The notes under the pieces were generated by a model. That model saw nothing but the letters and a program-made list of their open reading frames with translations. It was not told the origin of the DNA and made no database searches. A program made the translations under genes and the position numbers. Below, in pieces: positions 45,907-56,290 of a stretch of 64,000 nt of DNA. The DNA comes from Geoalkalibacter ferrihydriticus DSM 17813 (GTDB taxonomy: Bacteria; Desulfobacterota; Desulfuromonadia; Desulfuromonadales; Geoalkalibacteraceae). Every line of letters starts with the position of its first letter. Within the stretch, counting starts at the first letter, position 1. The DNA is taken from NCBI RefSeq assembly GCF_000820505.1, contig NZ_JWJD01000004.1:32955-96954 (forward strand), in the 5' to 3' direction.

Positions 45907-48257
45907 ACAGATATCCCCTCGTTTGCTTCCAGAACTTCGAGCTCGGCACCCACCTGCGCAAGAGGCAGGCGCACGGTAAAGGTGGACCCCTCGCCCACCC
46001 TGCTCTCCACATGGATTTCTCCACCGTGATTTTTGACGATTTCGTAGGCGATTGACAGGCCCAGCCCGGTCCCCTGGCCCACCTCCTTGGTGGTGAAAAA
46101 CGGATCAAACAGCCGACCAAAATGCTCAGGCGCGATGCCCCGGCCCTCGTCCCGCACGGCAATGCACACCCAGGCCCCCTCCCGCCGAGAACTCAGGCGG
46201 ATGGTTCCCTGGCGCTCCATGGCCTGAGCGGCGTTGACCAGCAAGTTCATAAAGACCTGACTGAGCTGCCGGGGGCGGCACATCAGCGGCGGCAGATCCT
46301 CATAGTCGCGCACCAGTTCGGCCTTGTATTTGATTTCGTTCCAGGCGATGTTGACGGCGCTCTCCAGGCACTCGCGCAGATCGGCGGGCACCGTCTCCCC
46401 GTCGTCCAGGCGCGAGAAGGTCTTGAGATCCTGCACGATTTTGGTCACCCGCGCGGTCCCCTCGCGGCACTCGCCCAGCAGCAGCGGCAGATCTTCGAGA
46501 ATGTGCGGGATTTTCAGCGCGTCGCGCCGCTGCGCCAAATCGGCGCCGCCATCGCTCAGGCCTTGCTCCAGCAGGGCAAGATACTCCGTAAGGCGCCCGA
46601 GATATTTCTCCAGAGTCCCCAGGTTGCTGGAGATATAACCCAGGGGGTTGTTGATCTCATGGGCCACCCCGGCGGCCAGCTGGCCGATGGACGCCATCTT
46701 CTCCTGCTGCTGCAAATAACTTTGGGTGGTCTTGAGCTCTGCGTAGGCCTGTTCGATCTGCAGGTTTTTTGCCGCCATGGCAGCCAGCAGTTCCTGCAAC
46801 TCCACCTCGCTGCGCTTGCGCTCGGTGATATCCTGGATGGTGCCGAACAGTCGCTGCGTGCGCCCCTGGGCGTCGCGATAAAATTGGGTTTCGCTGTGCA
46901 CCAGACGCACGTCGCCGTCGGGACGCAGGATGCGATGCTCCATGACGAAGGAGCCGCCGCCATTGAGGGCCGCCGCCACCGTGCTTTGCACCCAGGGGCG
47001 ATCCTCGGGATGCACACGGGACAAATATTCTTCCCGGTTGAGGGGCGGCTGCTCCGATGAAACGCCCAGGATGCGATACAACTGCGCTGACCACTGAATG
47101 CCGCCGGAGGCCGAATCCATCTCCCAATGCCCCATGCGCGCCATGCGCTGCGCCTCGCACAGCAACGCCTCGCTGCGTTGCAGCGCCGCGGCCTCGCGGT
47201 CGATTTCGGTGACCAGATGATTGAAGGCCGCGCCCAGGGTGCCGATCTCGTCCGCGCTGGCCCACGTGAACATCCGTGCTTCGGCCTGCTTGTCCCCCAT
47301 GTCCTTGACATGTCGGGTCAGGTCGCGCAATGGCGCGGTCAGGCGCCGGGCAACCAGCCAGACCAGGCCGATGGACAACAGGGCGACGGCGGCGATGGAC
47401 AGCAGCAGCACCAGGCGGGCGCGTTTGATAGGCGCATAGGCTTCGGCCAATGGCGTGGTGGCGCCAAGAATCCAGTCCGTCGCCTGCAACTGTTTGTAAC
47501 TCACCAGCATGGGCACGCCGCGCGAATTGACGGTTTCGCCGCTGCCCTCGAACCCCTCCAAGGCACGGTCGAACAGGGGGTTGACGCCGGGCGGCACATC
47601 GCGCTGCATGATGCGGCTCAGATCCGGGTGCATGATCATGGTGCGGTCGGAGGCAAACAAAAACAGGTATCCCGTCTTGCCTACACGCGCATGCGTCAGC
47701 TTGCCAAGGACGTTATCGCGGGTGAGATCCAGGCTGCCGAGCAGCACGCCCCAGATGGCGCCCTCGTCATCGAAGATGGGGGCGGTGAGCATGACGATGG
47801 GGCGACCGTGCGCGCGCAGGGTGTGAAAAGGCTTTGAGATCAAACCCTGCCCGGTGCGCAGGGTTTCCTGCAGATATTCGCGGTGGGAAAAATCGCGTTC
47901 GAACATCTCGGCCTCAAAGGGCTCGATGGCAAAAAGCCGCCCGTCTGGCGACAACAGGGCCAGCCCGTTTTCAAACAGGCTCTGGGCGAAGCTCTGCCGG
48001 GCGATATAATCCTGGGCACCGGCGAAATCGCGCGGAAAGGTTTTCGCCATGGCGGTCAGGCCCCGATGCGCCAGGCGCAGTTCCTCGTCGATCTCCCCGC
48101 CCAGGGCCGCCACCAACCCGTACTGATGCGCGGCGATGGTGCGCTGAAATGCCTTTTCGAAATAGGCCAGGGCGCCCCAGCCCAGCAGGCCGAGTGCGAC
48201 GACCAGCAGCAGGCTCACGGCCAGGGTCAGGCGGGCCTGAATGCTCATGGATTTCAT
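45903..48257 (-). CDS. Membrane histidine kinase with dCACHE, HAMP and PAS
   Basis: A 784-aa kinase: TM1 (~10-32), a double-CACHE extracellular domain (~35-285; RPIVMLTAPIFDDEG and GYLFLFASDRTMIMHPD), TM2 (~290-312), HAMP, PAS (~380-490, LVHSETQFYRD), coiled coil, HisKA ([12 protein letters not shown]) and HATPase_c (GTGLGLSIAYEIV). The dCACHE domain suggests sensing of a small organic ligand outside the cell. ATG at 48257 overlaps the upstream stop by one base (TGATG), with AGGAGG upstream. Confidence 0.92.
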   Translation of the reverse strand: MKSMSIQARLTLAVSLLLVVALGLLGWGALAYFEKAFQRTIAAHQYGLVAALGGEIDEELRLAHRGLTAMAKTFPRDFAGAQDYIARQSFAQSLFENGLALLSPDGRLFAIEPFEAEMFERDFSHREYLQETLRTGQGLISKPFHTLRAHGRPIVMLTAPIFDDEGAIWGVLLGSLDLTRDNVLGKLTHARVGKTGYLFLFASDRTMIMHPDLSRIMQRDVPPGVNPLFDRALEGFEGSGETVNSRGVPMLVSYKQLQATDWILGATTPLAEAYAPIKRARLVLLLSIAAVALLSIGLVWLVARRLTAPLRDLTRHVKDMGDKQAEARMFTWASADEIGTLGAAFNHLVTEIDREAAALQRSEALLCEAQRMARMGHWEMDSASGGIQWSAQLYRILGVSSEQPPLNREEYLSRVHPEDRPWVQSTVAAALNGGGSFVMEHRILRPDGDVRLVHSETQFYRDAQGRTQRLFGTIQDITERKRSEVELQELLAAMAAKNLQIEQAYAELKTTQSYLQQQEKMASIGQLAAGVAHEINNPLGYISSNLGTLEKYLGRLTEYLALLEQGLSDGGADLAQRRDALKIPHILEDLPLLLGECREGTARVTKIVQDLKTFSRLDDGETVPADLRECLESAVNIAWNEIKYKAELVRDYEDLPPLMCRPRQLSQVFMNLLVNAAQAMERQGTIRLSSRREGAWVCIAVRDEGRGIAPEHFGRLFDPFFTTKEVGQGTGLGLSIAYEIVKNHGGEIHVESRVGEGSTFTVRLPLAQVGAELEVLEANEGISV

Positions 48258-50617
48258 CAAGCGCCACCTCCTGTATCGGCAAGGATTCCCTGCCCGCTAT
48301 TCCCCAGGGGCAGACGCAGGGTAAAGGTCGAACCCTCACCAGGAGTGCTGTCCACGCTGATTTCGCCGCCATGTTTCTTGACGATCTCATAGGCGATGGC
48401 CAGACCCAGCCCCGTGCCCTGCCCCACTTGCTTGGTGGTGAAAAACGGGTCGAAGAGCTTGCTCAGATGCTCGGGCGCGATGCCGCCGCCCGTATCGCTC
48501 ACGGCGATGCTCAGCCAGTCGCCCTCATGGCGGGTGCGCACACAGATGGTGCCGCGCTTGTCGATGGCCTGAGCGGCGTTGACCAGCAGGTTTATGAATA
48601 CCTGCCCCAGTTGCTGCGCATGGCACACCAGGGGCGGCAGCGCCTCGTAGTCGCGCACCAGCTCGGCCTTGTATTTGATTTCGTTCCACACGATGTTGAT
48701 GGTGCTCTCCAGGCACTCCACCAGATCGGCGGCCAGCGGCTCGCCGGCGTCGAGACGGGAAAAGTTTTTCAAATCCTGCACGATCTGTTTCACGCGCTGC
48801 GCCCCTTCCAGGGATTCGTCCAGCAGATGGGGAATATCGGCAAGAATATGGTCGATTTTGAGGGCGCGGCGCTTTTGCGCAAGGTCTGCGGTCGCGGCGG
48901 AATTTTCCGGGAGCCATTGCTCCTGGGCGGCGAAAAATTCTTCCAGGCGCGCCAGATATTTTTGCAGGGTGCCCAGATTGCTCGACATATAGCCGATGGG
49001 GTTGTTGATCTCATGAGCCACCCCGGCGGCCAGCTGGCCGAGGGACGCCATCTTTTCCTGTTGCAGAATGCGCTGCTGCCCGGCCTTGAGGTCGTCATAG
49101 GCCTGCTGCAACTCGCGGCGCTTGGCTTCCAGGGCCCGATTAGCCGCAGCCAGCTCGCCCGACATGCGGCGCATGCGCGTGACATCCTGCAAGGTCACCA
49201 CGGTGCCGGACTCACCGGCGCCGCCCTCGCTGAAGGAATAGGTACGCGACAATAGGAAGCGTCCCGTAGACGGATCATGCAGCATGACCCCGTCGCCGAG
49301 GCCGCTTTCGGCGTGGACTTCCAACGCGCCAAGCAAATCGGTCAGCGGCAGTCCGATGAGGCTATGGTAATCGCCCGCCATGACACTTTGCAGCGCGCGA
49401 TTGCAGCGACGGATGCACCCCTGCGCGTCGGTGAGCACCACGATGTCGTCCAAACAGTCAAGGGTCTGCTCCCATTCCTGCTTGATGGTTTCCACCTGAT
49501 GGAAAAGTTGGTGCAACTCCTCATGCTGGCGAAAGAGCCGGTTCTGGTTTTCGAGCAGGGCCTCGTTCATGGCCCGGCGCACCGAATAGTCCGCCAGGGA
49601 CACGAAGCTCTGGCGGGTGCCCGCAATGCGGTTGGCGGCCATGAGGACGTAGCGCAGCTGGCCCTGCCGTGAGCGAAAGCGGATCTCGGCATTGACTGAG
49701 GCCGGCCCCTGTTCGTCCCACAAATCACCGTCGAGCTTTTCCATGGCGGGCAGATCGACGGGATCGATAAAGGTGCGCCAGTTCATGACGCCTTCCATTT
49801 CGGCGCGGGTATAGCCGAGCTGGATTTCCGCCTGGGAATTGCAGCGCAGGATGGTACCGTCCTGCGCAATAATGAGCTTGATATTGCCGCTCGTCTCGAA
49901 CATGGTGCGGTACAGCGCTTCGGAGTGGCGCAGGGAATTCTCGGCCAGCCTGCGCGCGGTGATATCGCGGTGACTGACCACCACGCGCGGCGCGCCGTCA
50001 TAATGCAATGCCCGCACCCGCCCGATGAACCAGCGCTGAATTCCGGGGGAGTGGCAGGAATATTCCAGGGCGAAGCTCTCCTGTGCGCCACGCAGCACCG
50101 CGTCGATGCCCTGCGCGAAGTCCCTGGCCTCGCGGGCGTCCTCGCCTTCGGCGGCGCGGCACACGCCGTAGTAATCGGCCCCCTCGTTGACGTTGCCGTT
50201 CACCGGTCCGTTCTCCTCGGCAAACCGTCGCCAGCCGTTATTGACCGCAAGGATCTTGCCCTGCGCATCAAGAATCGCGATATGGTCGGGCAGGGCGTCC
50301 AGGGTGGCGCGGAGAAAGCTTTCCGAGCGGCGCAGCCGCTCTTCGCCGGCGCGGTATGCGGCAATGAGGCGCGCGTAGGGTTTGAGCAGCAGCATGTACC
50401 CCAGAGGGCCGACAAGCCCGACGAGAAGCCCCAGATTGATCAGGGCGACTACGACAAGGGAAAAATCCGGATACAGCCAGTGCATCATCTTGTCGATAAA
50501 CAGGGCGATGGCGGTCGTCGCCAGCAACAGCACCAGCATGGCGCCACGCTTGGGCAAGGGCGTGTGATCGGGCCGGGTGGCGTGAACGGACTTGGTGTCA
50601 GATGATTTAAGCGTCAT
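48257..50617 (-). CDS. Multi-PAS histidine kinase
   Basis: A 786-aa kinase and the first gene of the signalling operon. It has two N-terminal hydrophobic helices (~28-45 and ~57-80), three PAS-like domains ([60 protein letters not shown]), a coiled coil, HisKA ([12 protein letters not shown]) and HATPase_c ([13 protein letters not shown]). The start is uncertain: ATG at 50617 or GTG at 50626, neither with a strong ribosome-binding site. Confidence 0.9.
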   Translation of the reverse strand: MTLKSSDTKSVHATRPDHTPLPKRGAMLVLLLATTAIALFIDKMMHWLYPDFSLVVVALINLGLLVGLVGPLGYMLLLKPYARLIAAYRAGEERLRRSESFLRATLDALPDHIAILDAQGKILAVNNGWRRFAEENGPVNGNVNEGADYYGVCRAAEGEDAREARDFAQGIDAVLRGAQESFALEYSCHSPGIQRWFIGRVRALHYDGAPRVVVSHRDITARRLAENSLRHSEALYRTMFETSGNIKLIIAQDGTILRCNSQAEIQLGYTRAEMEGVMNWRTFIDPVDLPAMEKLDGDLWDEQGPASVNAEIRFRSRQGQLRYVLMAANRIAGTRQSFVSLADYSVRRAMNEALLENQNRLFRQHEELHQLFHQVETIKQEWEQTLDCLDDIVVLTDAQGCIRRCNRALQSVMAGDYHSLIGLPLTDLLGALEVHAESGLGDGVMLHDPSTGRFLLSRTYSFSEGGAGESGTVVTLQDVTRMRRMSGELAAANRALEAKRRELQQAYDDLKAGQQRILQQEKMASLGQLAAGVAHEINNPIGYMSSNLGTLQKYLARLEEFFAAQEQWLPENSAATADLAQKRRALKIDHILADIPHLLDESLEGAQRVKQIVQDLKNFSRLDAGEPLAADLVECLESTINIVWNEIKYKAELVRDYEALPPLVCHAQQLGQVFINLLVNAAQAIDKRGTICVRTRHEGDWLSIAVSDTGGGIAPEHLSKLFDPFFTTKQVGQGTGLGLAIAYEIVKKHGGEISVDSTPGEGSTFTLRLPLGNSGQGILADTGGGA

Positions 50618-50722
50618 GGCGCCCACTGGAGAAAATCATTATCCTTAATAAATAAACCGTCCTTAATTGTTACCATAGATTTCGCCAAGAAACAATTTTT
50701 TTTGCCGGCGCTCACAGCGCAG

Positions 50723-50781
50723 CCCGCAAACGTAAAAAGGCCGACAACTTGGCAGGTTGTCGGCCTTTTTACGTTTGCGGG
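50723..50781. terminator. Long bidirectional hairpin terminator
   Basis: 26-base perfect arms (50723-50748 and 50756-50781) around a 7-base loop, with A5/T5 inside the stem. It terminates ssb and isolates the kinase operon's promoter region (50618-50722). Confidence 0.92.
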
Positions 50782-50796
50782 AATTTCCTTGAGAAC

Positions 50797-51285
50797 TTAG
50801 AACGGAATATCGTCATCGGGGTTGAAAGGCGGCTCTTCAAAGTCGTCGCGACTGGGTTCGCGCTTCTGTCCGCCGCCGGCTGCCGGGCGCTGGTCGCCGC
50901 GCGGCGCGGCGGAGCTCTGCCGGCCGTAACCACCACCGCCACTGCTGCCTTCGTCGCCGCGCCCGCCGAGCATCTGCATCTGGTCGGCGACGATTTCGGT
51001 GATATAGCGGTCGTTGCCGTCGCGGTCCTGATATTTGCGCGTCTGGATTTTTCCTTCGATATAGATCTGCTTGCCCTTGTGCAGGTATTTGCCGCAGATC
51101 TCGGCAAGCTGGCGCCAGGCGACGATATTGTGCCACTCGGTCTTTTCCTGCTGCTCGCCGCTTTTGTCCTTGTAGCGCTCGCTGGTGGCCAGGGAAAAGG
51201 TCGCCACCGCCACGCCCGAAGGAGTGTAGCGCAGTTCCGGGTCTTTGCCGAGATTGCCGACCAGAATAACTTTATTGATTGACAT
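50797..51285 (-). CDS. ssb: Single-stranded DNA-binding protein
   Basis: A 162-aa SSB: OB fold ([20 protein letters not shown] … [20 protein letters not shown]), a Gly/Arg-rich linker, and the acidic C-terminal tail ending DDDIPF, which recruits repair and replication proteins. GGAGG precedes the ATG. It marks the left edge of the accessory island. Confidence 0.96.
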   Translation of the reverse strand: MSINKVILVGNLGKDPELRYTPSGVAVATFSLATSERYKDKSGEQQEKTEWHNIVAWRQLAEICGKYLHKGKQIYIEGKIQTRKYQDRDGNDRYITEIVADQMQMLGGRGDEGSSGGGGYGRQSSAAPRGDQRPAAGGGQKREPSRDDFEEPPFNPDDDIPF

Positions 51286-51710
51286 GAGGTCCTCCGTTGA
51301 TTGCGAATTGTGAAATGCTAATTGTTATTGTCACTCGCTAAAAGAAAATGTCATTTGCTAAAATAATATGTCACTGGCCAAAAGAAACTGTCAGCCGCCG
51401 GAATGCATTGTTCAGTTCACAGAGACAGCCCCTAGGCCGCACGATCTCCCTTTTGGCATCTACTTTTGGGATATCGACAGATGCCGCCAAGGCGGCGGTA
51501 GAGCCCGGTATCCTTCACGGGGCATAGGTCCTCTGGTGAGTAAGGATATGCCCAATCTGAGGACGCCGACAAAACGCACACGTCTTCACATCAAGACGCC
51601 AGCACTGGAATCTTGCCGCACTTAAAGGTATTTTGTCAACGAATAAATCCAAAAAAATCAAGGACATAGGCAAAACACGAGCACGATTGATTTATTACAA
51701 CCAAGCCATG
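51286..51710. other. Gene-free junction between ssb and the defence island
   Basis: About 425 bases. It contains the 20-bp tandem repeats at 51329-51396. Further right a plus-strand frame reads LPFGIYFWDID…RARY (near 51450-51530), which hints at the decayed start of an FWDID-type small protein gene, but no intact gene is present. Confidence 0.5.
51329..51396. repeat. Tandem 20-bp repeats, IS21-like terminus
   Basis: TGTCA recurs at 51329, 51349, 51369 and 51389, exactly 20 bases apart. The first three units are near-identical (TGTCAYTNGCYAAAAKAAWN type) and the fourth keeps only its beginning. IS21-family elements start with TGT and carry such repeated transposase sites at their ends. No transposase gene or opposite end is in the window, so this would be a solo end. 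Confidence 0.55.
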
Positions 51711-54088
51711 CTAGCACCCACATTCGGCAACCCAACACAAAGTATTGGCCAGAGCCATCTGCTCGACCGTATGACACCTTATCGCCATCAACTTTGGACT
51801 CGCTACTAGCAGTGCCAGGCAACGAGCCCGGGAGATGGCCACATTCAGCCGGTTTTTACTGTAAAGAAATCCATGAACCGAGGCAGGTAGTCGCCGCTGG
51901 AAGTAGCCATGGAGACGATCACTGCCTCGGCCTGTTGCCCTTGGAATTTGTCAACGGTACCCACCCGTGCGCCGGCGGGCAAAACCTCCCTGAGGAGATT
52001 CACCTGCATGTTTAGGGGGCGACGACAAGGATATTTTCTGCGGACATGGCGTGCTCCCGCCCTTGGCGATCCATGTATTTCTGCTGGAGGAGGCTTTCAT
52101 AGAGATTGCACGCAATCTCTGCTTCCTGTTCGCTTCTCTGCGAACACCCGTCGTGCTCGACTCCGATGAATCGGATCCCTGTAGCTCTCAGCTTGGGGTG
52201 GGCATCGGGAGCAAGAATCAGGCACTGTTTTTGGTTGTCCGGCTCTGGCCGCAGGCGGCTATCATAGACCGCATCAGAGATGAAACTGCAGACATCCTCA
52301 TGCATGCGCCACGAGGTGTGGAGAAAAACGCCCCGGTCATTCGGGATAGTTCCCTGGCCCTTGAGAAGATAGTCGAGCGTGGATTCGCCCGAGTGCCCCG
52401 GGTGAACACCCTGGAGTGGCTGCTGAAGTTGCATCTGGTCACCCAAAAGGACGAAGTTCTTTGCGCAGGTTCCCATGGCGACGAGGTTGGCGAGGGCGAC
52501 CTGCCCGGCCTCGTCGACGAAGAGGTAGTCCAGAGTCTGATCGAAGTCCGGATCTGCAAACAGCCAGGCGGTGCCCGCCACCAGACTAGCCCCAGAGGCG
52601 ATGACCGCCGCCTTTTCGGTAACATCGACGATCAGTTCGCCATTGAAGAGTGAATCAGGTCCGGAAGACTTCTTGAATCCCCGGAACCTCACCCCCTTTT
52701 CTGCCGCCCGCTTTTCCACCGCATCAAGGAGGTTGTTTATAGCCTTGTGGCTATTGGAAGACACACCAACTCTGGCGCCCCTCGCGAGCAGATCGACAAT
52801 GACGTGGGAGCCGGTGTAGGTCTTGCCGGTGCCCGGAGGACCCTGGATAAAGAGATAGCTGTTCTGAAGACGGCTAACCGCATCACTGATCTGGCCGGTC
52901 GAATCGCCCGTATCAGAAATAATCGGCGCTCCCGCAGAGAGTCCCTTGATGGCTGGGTGCTTTCTTTTCAGGATCGCCTCAAGCGCCGCATAGCGGTGGT
53001 CGTTGGCAATCAGGCTGTCTGCGAACCGATAGACTGCTTCCTTGAGAACATCCGTCTTGATGGGCCCAGTAGACATCACTGAAATTTTTTCAGGCAGAGT
53101 GCCGCTCTTTCTTCCGAGTTTTATGCGGATAAGTTTCTTTTTCTCATCAATCGACGCGATCTTTCCCGCCCTCTCCAAGGTGTCGGTGCGAAGGCAGTCG
53201 TAATCGACCTTGAGTTTGAACTCCTGCTCTGGATACCGAAAGGTATAGACGCTCGACTGTTTCACGGCCTCGGGCGGATGCTCAGGCGCCGCCTCCATTC
53301 CGCCGATACATTCAGGGTCATCGATCAGTTCCTCCTCAGTCATTTCCTGGCGCGCAAACATGGCCCACCATACGGGCTTATCTGCTCGGCGGTGGAAGTC
53401 AAGAAGTTGGAAAACGAGTTCCCATAAATAGTGGTCATCGGTCCATTGTTCCCGATCCTCCGGCAGAGGATTCAGCAGATTTTTCCCATATTCGGCCAGA
53501 CGCATCTCGGCCTCGTGGACCCGCTCGCTCTTCTGATTTTCTGACTGCTCGCCTAGTCCCATGGTGCCAGGTTAGATCCTCCGGGCGAATCTTCAGCAGC
53601 CACTCACGCAAGAGATAAGTGGAACGGCAATCATCCTCGCTGTAGTCACAAATTTGCTGGAGAAGGTCCGGATTCCGGGTCTCTTTCCAATGCTCGTAAC
53701 AGACGATGCTCGCGCCAGCGTTTGTGACCTCGCCTTCCCCTTTCTCCATGTAGAAAGTTTCAAGGTTTTTGATGGAGTAACGCGGTTCGGAGACCTGAAT
53801 CCCCTCACGGACGACCTTGTACAAATCGACCAGTCTTTCGGTGCGTAGCAGGTGGTCAACTTCCGCTTCGCAGGTCCCATGGAGGGACATCAGCCTCTTC
53901 AGCGCGCTCTCCTCATTGGTGGCATAGTGATAGATATGCAAATTGGGAAATCGTTTGAGAGGCGCCATAACAAAAGCCATGAAATTTTCGAAGGCTTTTC
54001 TCTCCTCCTGCCGGTTGAGTAGAGGATAGAGCCGTCCAGTTTTTGCATGAAAGCAAGCCCTCCATGTTTTGGCAAGCGAACTGCTCAA
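51711..54088 (-). pseudogene. Broken RecB-like/RNase H-like nuclease-helicase (TM0106-type) gene
   Basis: Four collinear segments in shifting frames rebuild one protein. 54088 to ~53560 encodes an RNase H-like nuclease part (LHIYHYATNEESALKRLM; DLYKVVREGIQVSEPRYSIK; YSEDDCRSTYLLREWL). ~53560 to 52012 encodes the superfamily 1 helicase core (FQLLDFHRRADKPVWWAMF; Walker A IQGPPGTGKTYTGSHV; FVDEAGQVALANLVA). ~52010 to ~51862 encodes MQVNLLREVLPAGARVGTVD and FQGQQAEAVIVSMATSSGD. ~51860 to 51711 encodes SKNRLNVAISRARCLALLVA up to a stop. At least three frameshifts and the loss of the N-terminal RecB-like part mark it as a pseudogene, unless they are sequencing errors. The truncated 5' end abuts the capW stop. 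Confidence 0.85.
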
Positions 54089-54981
54089 AACCCTATGGGT
54101 TTGTAATTATCTGGAATTGACTCTGCATTTAGGAGAACAATATGTTGACCTGCCATCTCATCTTGAGCGCATTTGTGATCCAGGCCATATCTTCTCAAGA
54201 AATATGACAATAATGATTGCCTTACATAAACCTCCTTAAAACCATTTTCCATTCCATATTCCATCTCAATTGTGTTTTTTTGATTTTCCGATAAATTAGG
54301 GTTTGGTCCAATTTTTAGCGTAATGAAAGTATTCCATTCATTGTCCTCTTTCTCTTCAGCTTCAGTTGGTCTCTGGGCTTTGATTTCCCATATTCTGCCA
54401 ATGGCAAAATCTCTAAAATCCTTACGCGTAAAACAATATGACCTTATGTGCCAGCGGAAGCCGTCGTATGCAAGAGATTTTGGTGCAATCCATCTCCAAC
54501 TAGGATCTTGCCTGGACATTGACTGGTAGAAAACATTTAAGTCTGTTTTATTCTTTAAAGAATGGATGATGGTTTTAAGGGTATCATTAGGTAATTTTCT
54601 TTCTAAGACTGGGATTAAATACGTGTCTGGGACACTTTTTATTATAGATTCATTTTGAGTTATTAGTCCTGAAGAGATTTGTTTTAACTGTGATAGATAG
54701 TCATCTGATGTTGGCTCATAAAATACCGGCTTAAATTCTTGGGTAGCAAAGTAAAACTTTCCGCTTCGATCATAGTCGAGGTTTCTTGGAGCAAGTTCTT
54801 GATACTTGCTTAAGTCGTTTGAAGCCTGGGGTATAGAAATGCCGAAAAAATCGGTCAAATCTCCTCTGTTCACCCGACCTTCCCAATACAGCCGGAAATC
54901 GATAAACTCCAACCGCTTGGAGGCTTCCCAGCGTATCCCCTCGTCCATGCGGGATTTTTTGTCATACTTGACCGTCCACAT
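54085..54981 (-). CDS. capW: WYL-domain transcriptional regulator (CapW/BrxR-like)
   Basis: A 298-aa regulator: N-terminal winged HTH (RLEFIDFRLYWEGRVNRGDL; FGISIPQASNDLSKY), a WYL domain in the middle (LNVFYQSM … WRWIAPKSLAYDGFRWHIRS) and a C-terminal WCX-like segment. This order is that of CapW and BrxR, repressors of CBASS and BREX operons that respond to infection. It is divergent from capV and has a GAGGTGAT site before the ATG. Its codon use is clearly more AT-rich than its surroundings, suggesting recent transfer. It ends four bases into the truncated pseudogene. Confidence 0.88.
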   Translation of the reverse strand: MWTVKYDKKSRMDEGIRWEASKRLEFIDFRLYWEGRVNRGDLTDFFGISIPQASNDLSKYQELAPRNLDYDRSGKFYFATQEFKPVFYEPTSDDYLSQLKQISSGLITQNESIIKSVPDTYLIPVLERKLPNDTLKTIIHSLKNKTDLNVFYQSMSRQDPSWRWIAPKSLAYDGFRWHIRSYCFTRKDFRDFAIGRIWEIKAQRPTEAEEKEDNEWNTFITLKIGPNPNLSENQKNTIEMEYGMENGFKEVYVRQSLLSYFLRRYGLDHKCAQDEMAGQHIVLLNAESIPDNYKPIGF

Positions 54982-55011
54982 TTAGATCACCTCATGCGAA
55001 TAAAAATTAGA

Positions 55012-55064
55012 TTGACATAGAAACTATGCGCGTATATTCTATACGCGTTTTCTGGGGAGGTCAA
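55012..55064. promoter_or_regulatory. Divergent capW/capV promoters with overlapping palindromic operator
   Basis: Plus strand: TTGACA (55012-55017), 17 bases, TATTCT (55035-55040), leading to capV. Minus strand: TTGACC (55064-55059), 17 bases, TAGAAT (55041-55036), leading to capW. The palindrome CGCGTATAttcTATACGCG (55029-55047) covers both -10 elements, so one bound regulator dimer would block both promoters. Confidence 0.8.
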
Positions 55065-55185
55065 ACGGATTTCCACGAAGTTGTGCGCTTTTTAACAGCC
55101 CATCGCTTCGCCTACCAAAACCGCAGTGGGTTAAGTTCATCTCCCTTTATTGTCTCTGCATAGAGAGGGCGAGCAGGAGAGCAAA

Positions 55186-56268
55186 ATGCCATTCAGAGTG
55201 CTTAGCGTTAACGGCGGAGGGATGCGCGGCATATATGCTGCAACCTACCTTGAGTCTTTGGAAAAGGCCTTCGCCTCCCGCCGCGATGTTCAGGCTCTCG
55301 ATATCGGAAAAGGCTTCGACCTGATAGTTGGGACGAGCACCGGTGCCATAATCGGCTGCGGGCTTGTCCAGGGGATCCCCCCCTCAGAAATGGTCAAGTT
55401 GTACAAAGAGAACGGAGCCAAAATTTTCCCGCAAAAACTCCCCAATAAATTTGGGGTTGACCTGTTCAAACAACTTCTAAATCGTCCAAAGCACCTACGC
55501 CAAGGAGAACAGGCTCTCCGAACTGCGCTCACCGAAGCCTTCGGTGACACTACCGTCAAGCAGGTCTGGGACGACAGACAAATCGCGCTGGCGGTAACGG
55601 CGGTCAAGATGAGCAACTATGAACCGTGTGTGTTTAAGACTCCACACAATCCCGATTCTACCGGGCGAGACAATGAATGCACGCTCGTCGATATCTGTCT
55701 TGCGAGCAGCGCCGCCCCATTATTCCGTTCTCTGGCTGCCATAGACCATAAGAATCACGGGACCTGCAACGTCTTCACCGACGGTGGTTTATGGGCCAAC
55801 AACCCGGTCATTGTCGCAATCACCGAGTCATTGCGGATACTTAAAGATCAGGGCAGGGATGATGAGACGGTGGAGGTTTTCTGTCTCGGCAGCTGCGGGA
55901 AGCCGGAAGGAAACATGATTGCCAGGGATAATCTGGCAAGAGGCCTCATTGGCTGGCGCTTCGGCGGTGAGGCCGCGCAGGTTTCAATTGCGGCACAGGA
56001 ATACGCCTACGATTTCATAGCGCAGGAACTAACCAAGTATTTCAGAAGATCCGTTACGGTTGTCAATTTTCCCGCAGGCAGGGTCCACGGTGATTTGCTG
56101 GAATACCTTGACCTCGACGAAACCCGGGAGGTAGGTCTCAACGCCCTCATAAACAAGGCCAGGGACGATGCCGAGAAGACAAATAGTTTCATCCGCGGCG
56201 ACATCACATACGGCCCCATGATTACGGAATTATTTGAATCTATGCCCCCAATGCAGACCCGGAACTAA
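55186..56268 (+). CDS. capV: CBASS effector: patatin-like phospholipase CapV
   Basis: A 360-aa patatin-family lipase. The oxyanion motif GGGMRG is at 10-15, the nucleophile elbow GTSTG carries S51, and the dyad Asp is D199 in FTDGGLWANNP. CapV effectors bind a cyclic dinucleotide made by the CD-NTase and degrade membrane phospholipids to kill the infected cell. The catalytic dyad is intact. ATG at 55186 has AGGAG upstream; the frame opens earlier but has no better start. The CD-NTase follows after 22 bases. Confidence 0.93.
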   Translation: MPFRVLSVNGGGMRGIYAATYLESLEKAFASRRDVQALDIGKGFDLIVGTSTGAIIGCGLVQGIPPSEMVKLYKENGAKIFPQKLPNKFGVDLFKQLLNRPKHLRQGEQALRTALTEAFGDTTVKQVWDDRQIALAVTAVKMSNYEPCVFKTPHNPDSTGRDNECTLVDICLASSAAPLFRSLAAIDHKNHGTCNVFTDGGLWANNPVIVAITESLRILKDQGRDDETVEVFCLGSCGKPEGNMIARDNLARGLIGWRFGGEAAQVSIAAQEYAYDFIAQELTKYFRRSVTVVNFPAGRVHGDLLEYLDLDETREVGLNALINKARDDAEKTNSFIRGDITYGPMITELFESMPPMQTRN

Positions 56269-56290
56269 AGCCCGCCACAGGAGAATTGTC

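Noticed and set aside
51329..51396. Repeat array considered as a CRISPR
   Set aside because: The 20-base units are contiguous without unique spacers and no cas genes are near.
51368..51625. 85-codon plus-strand open frame after the repeats
   Set aside because: Its start lies inside the repeats and the product has only a weak FWDID resemblance; at best a gene remnant.
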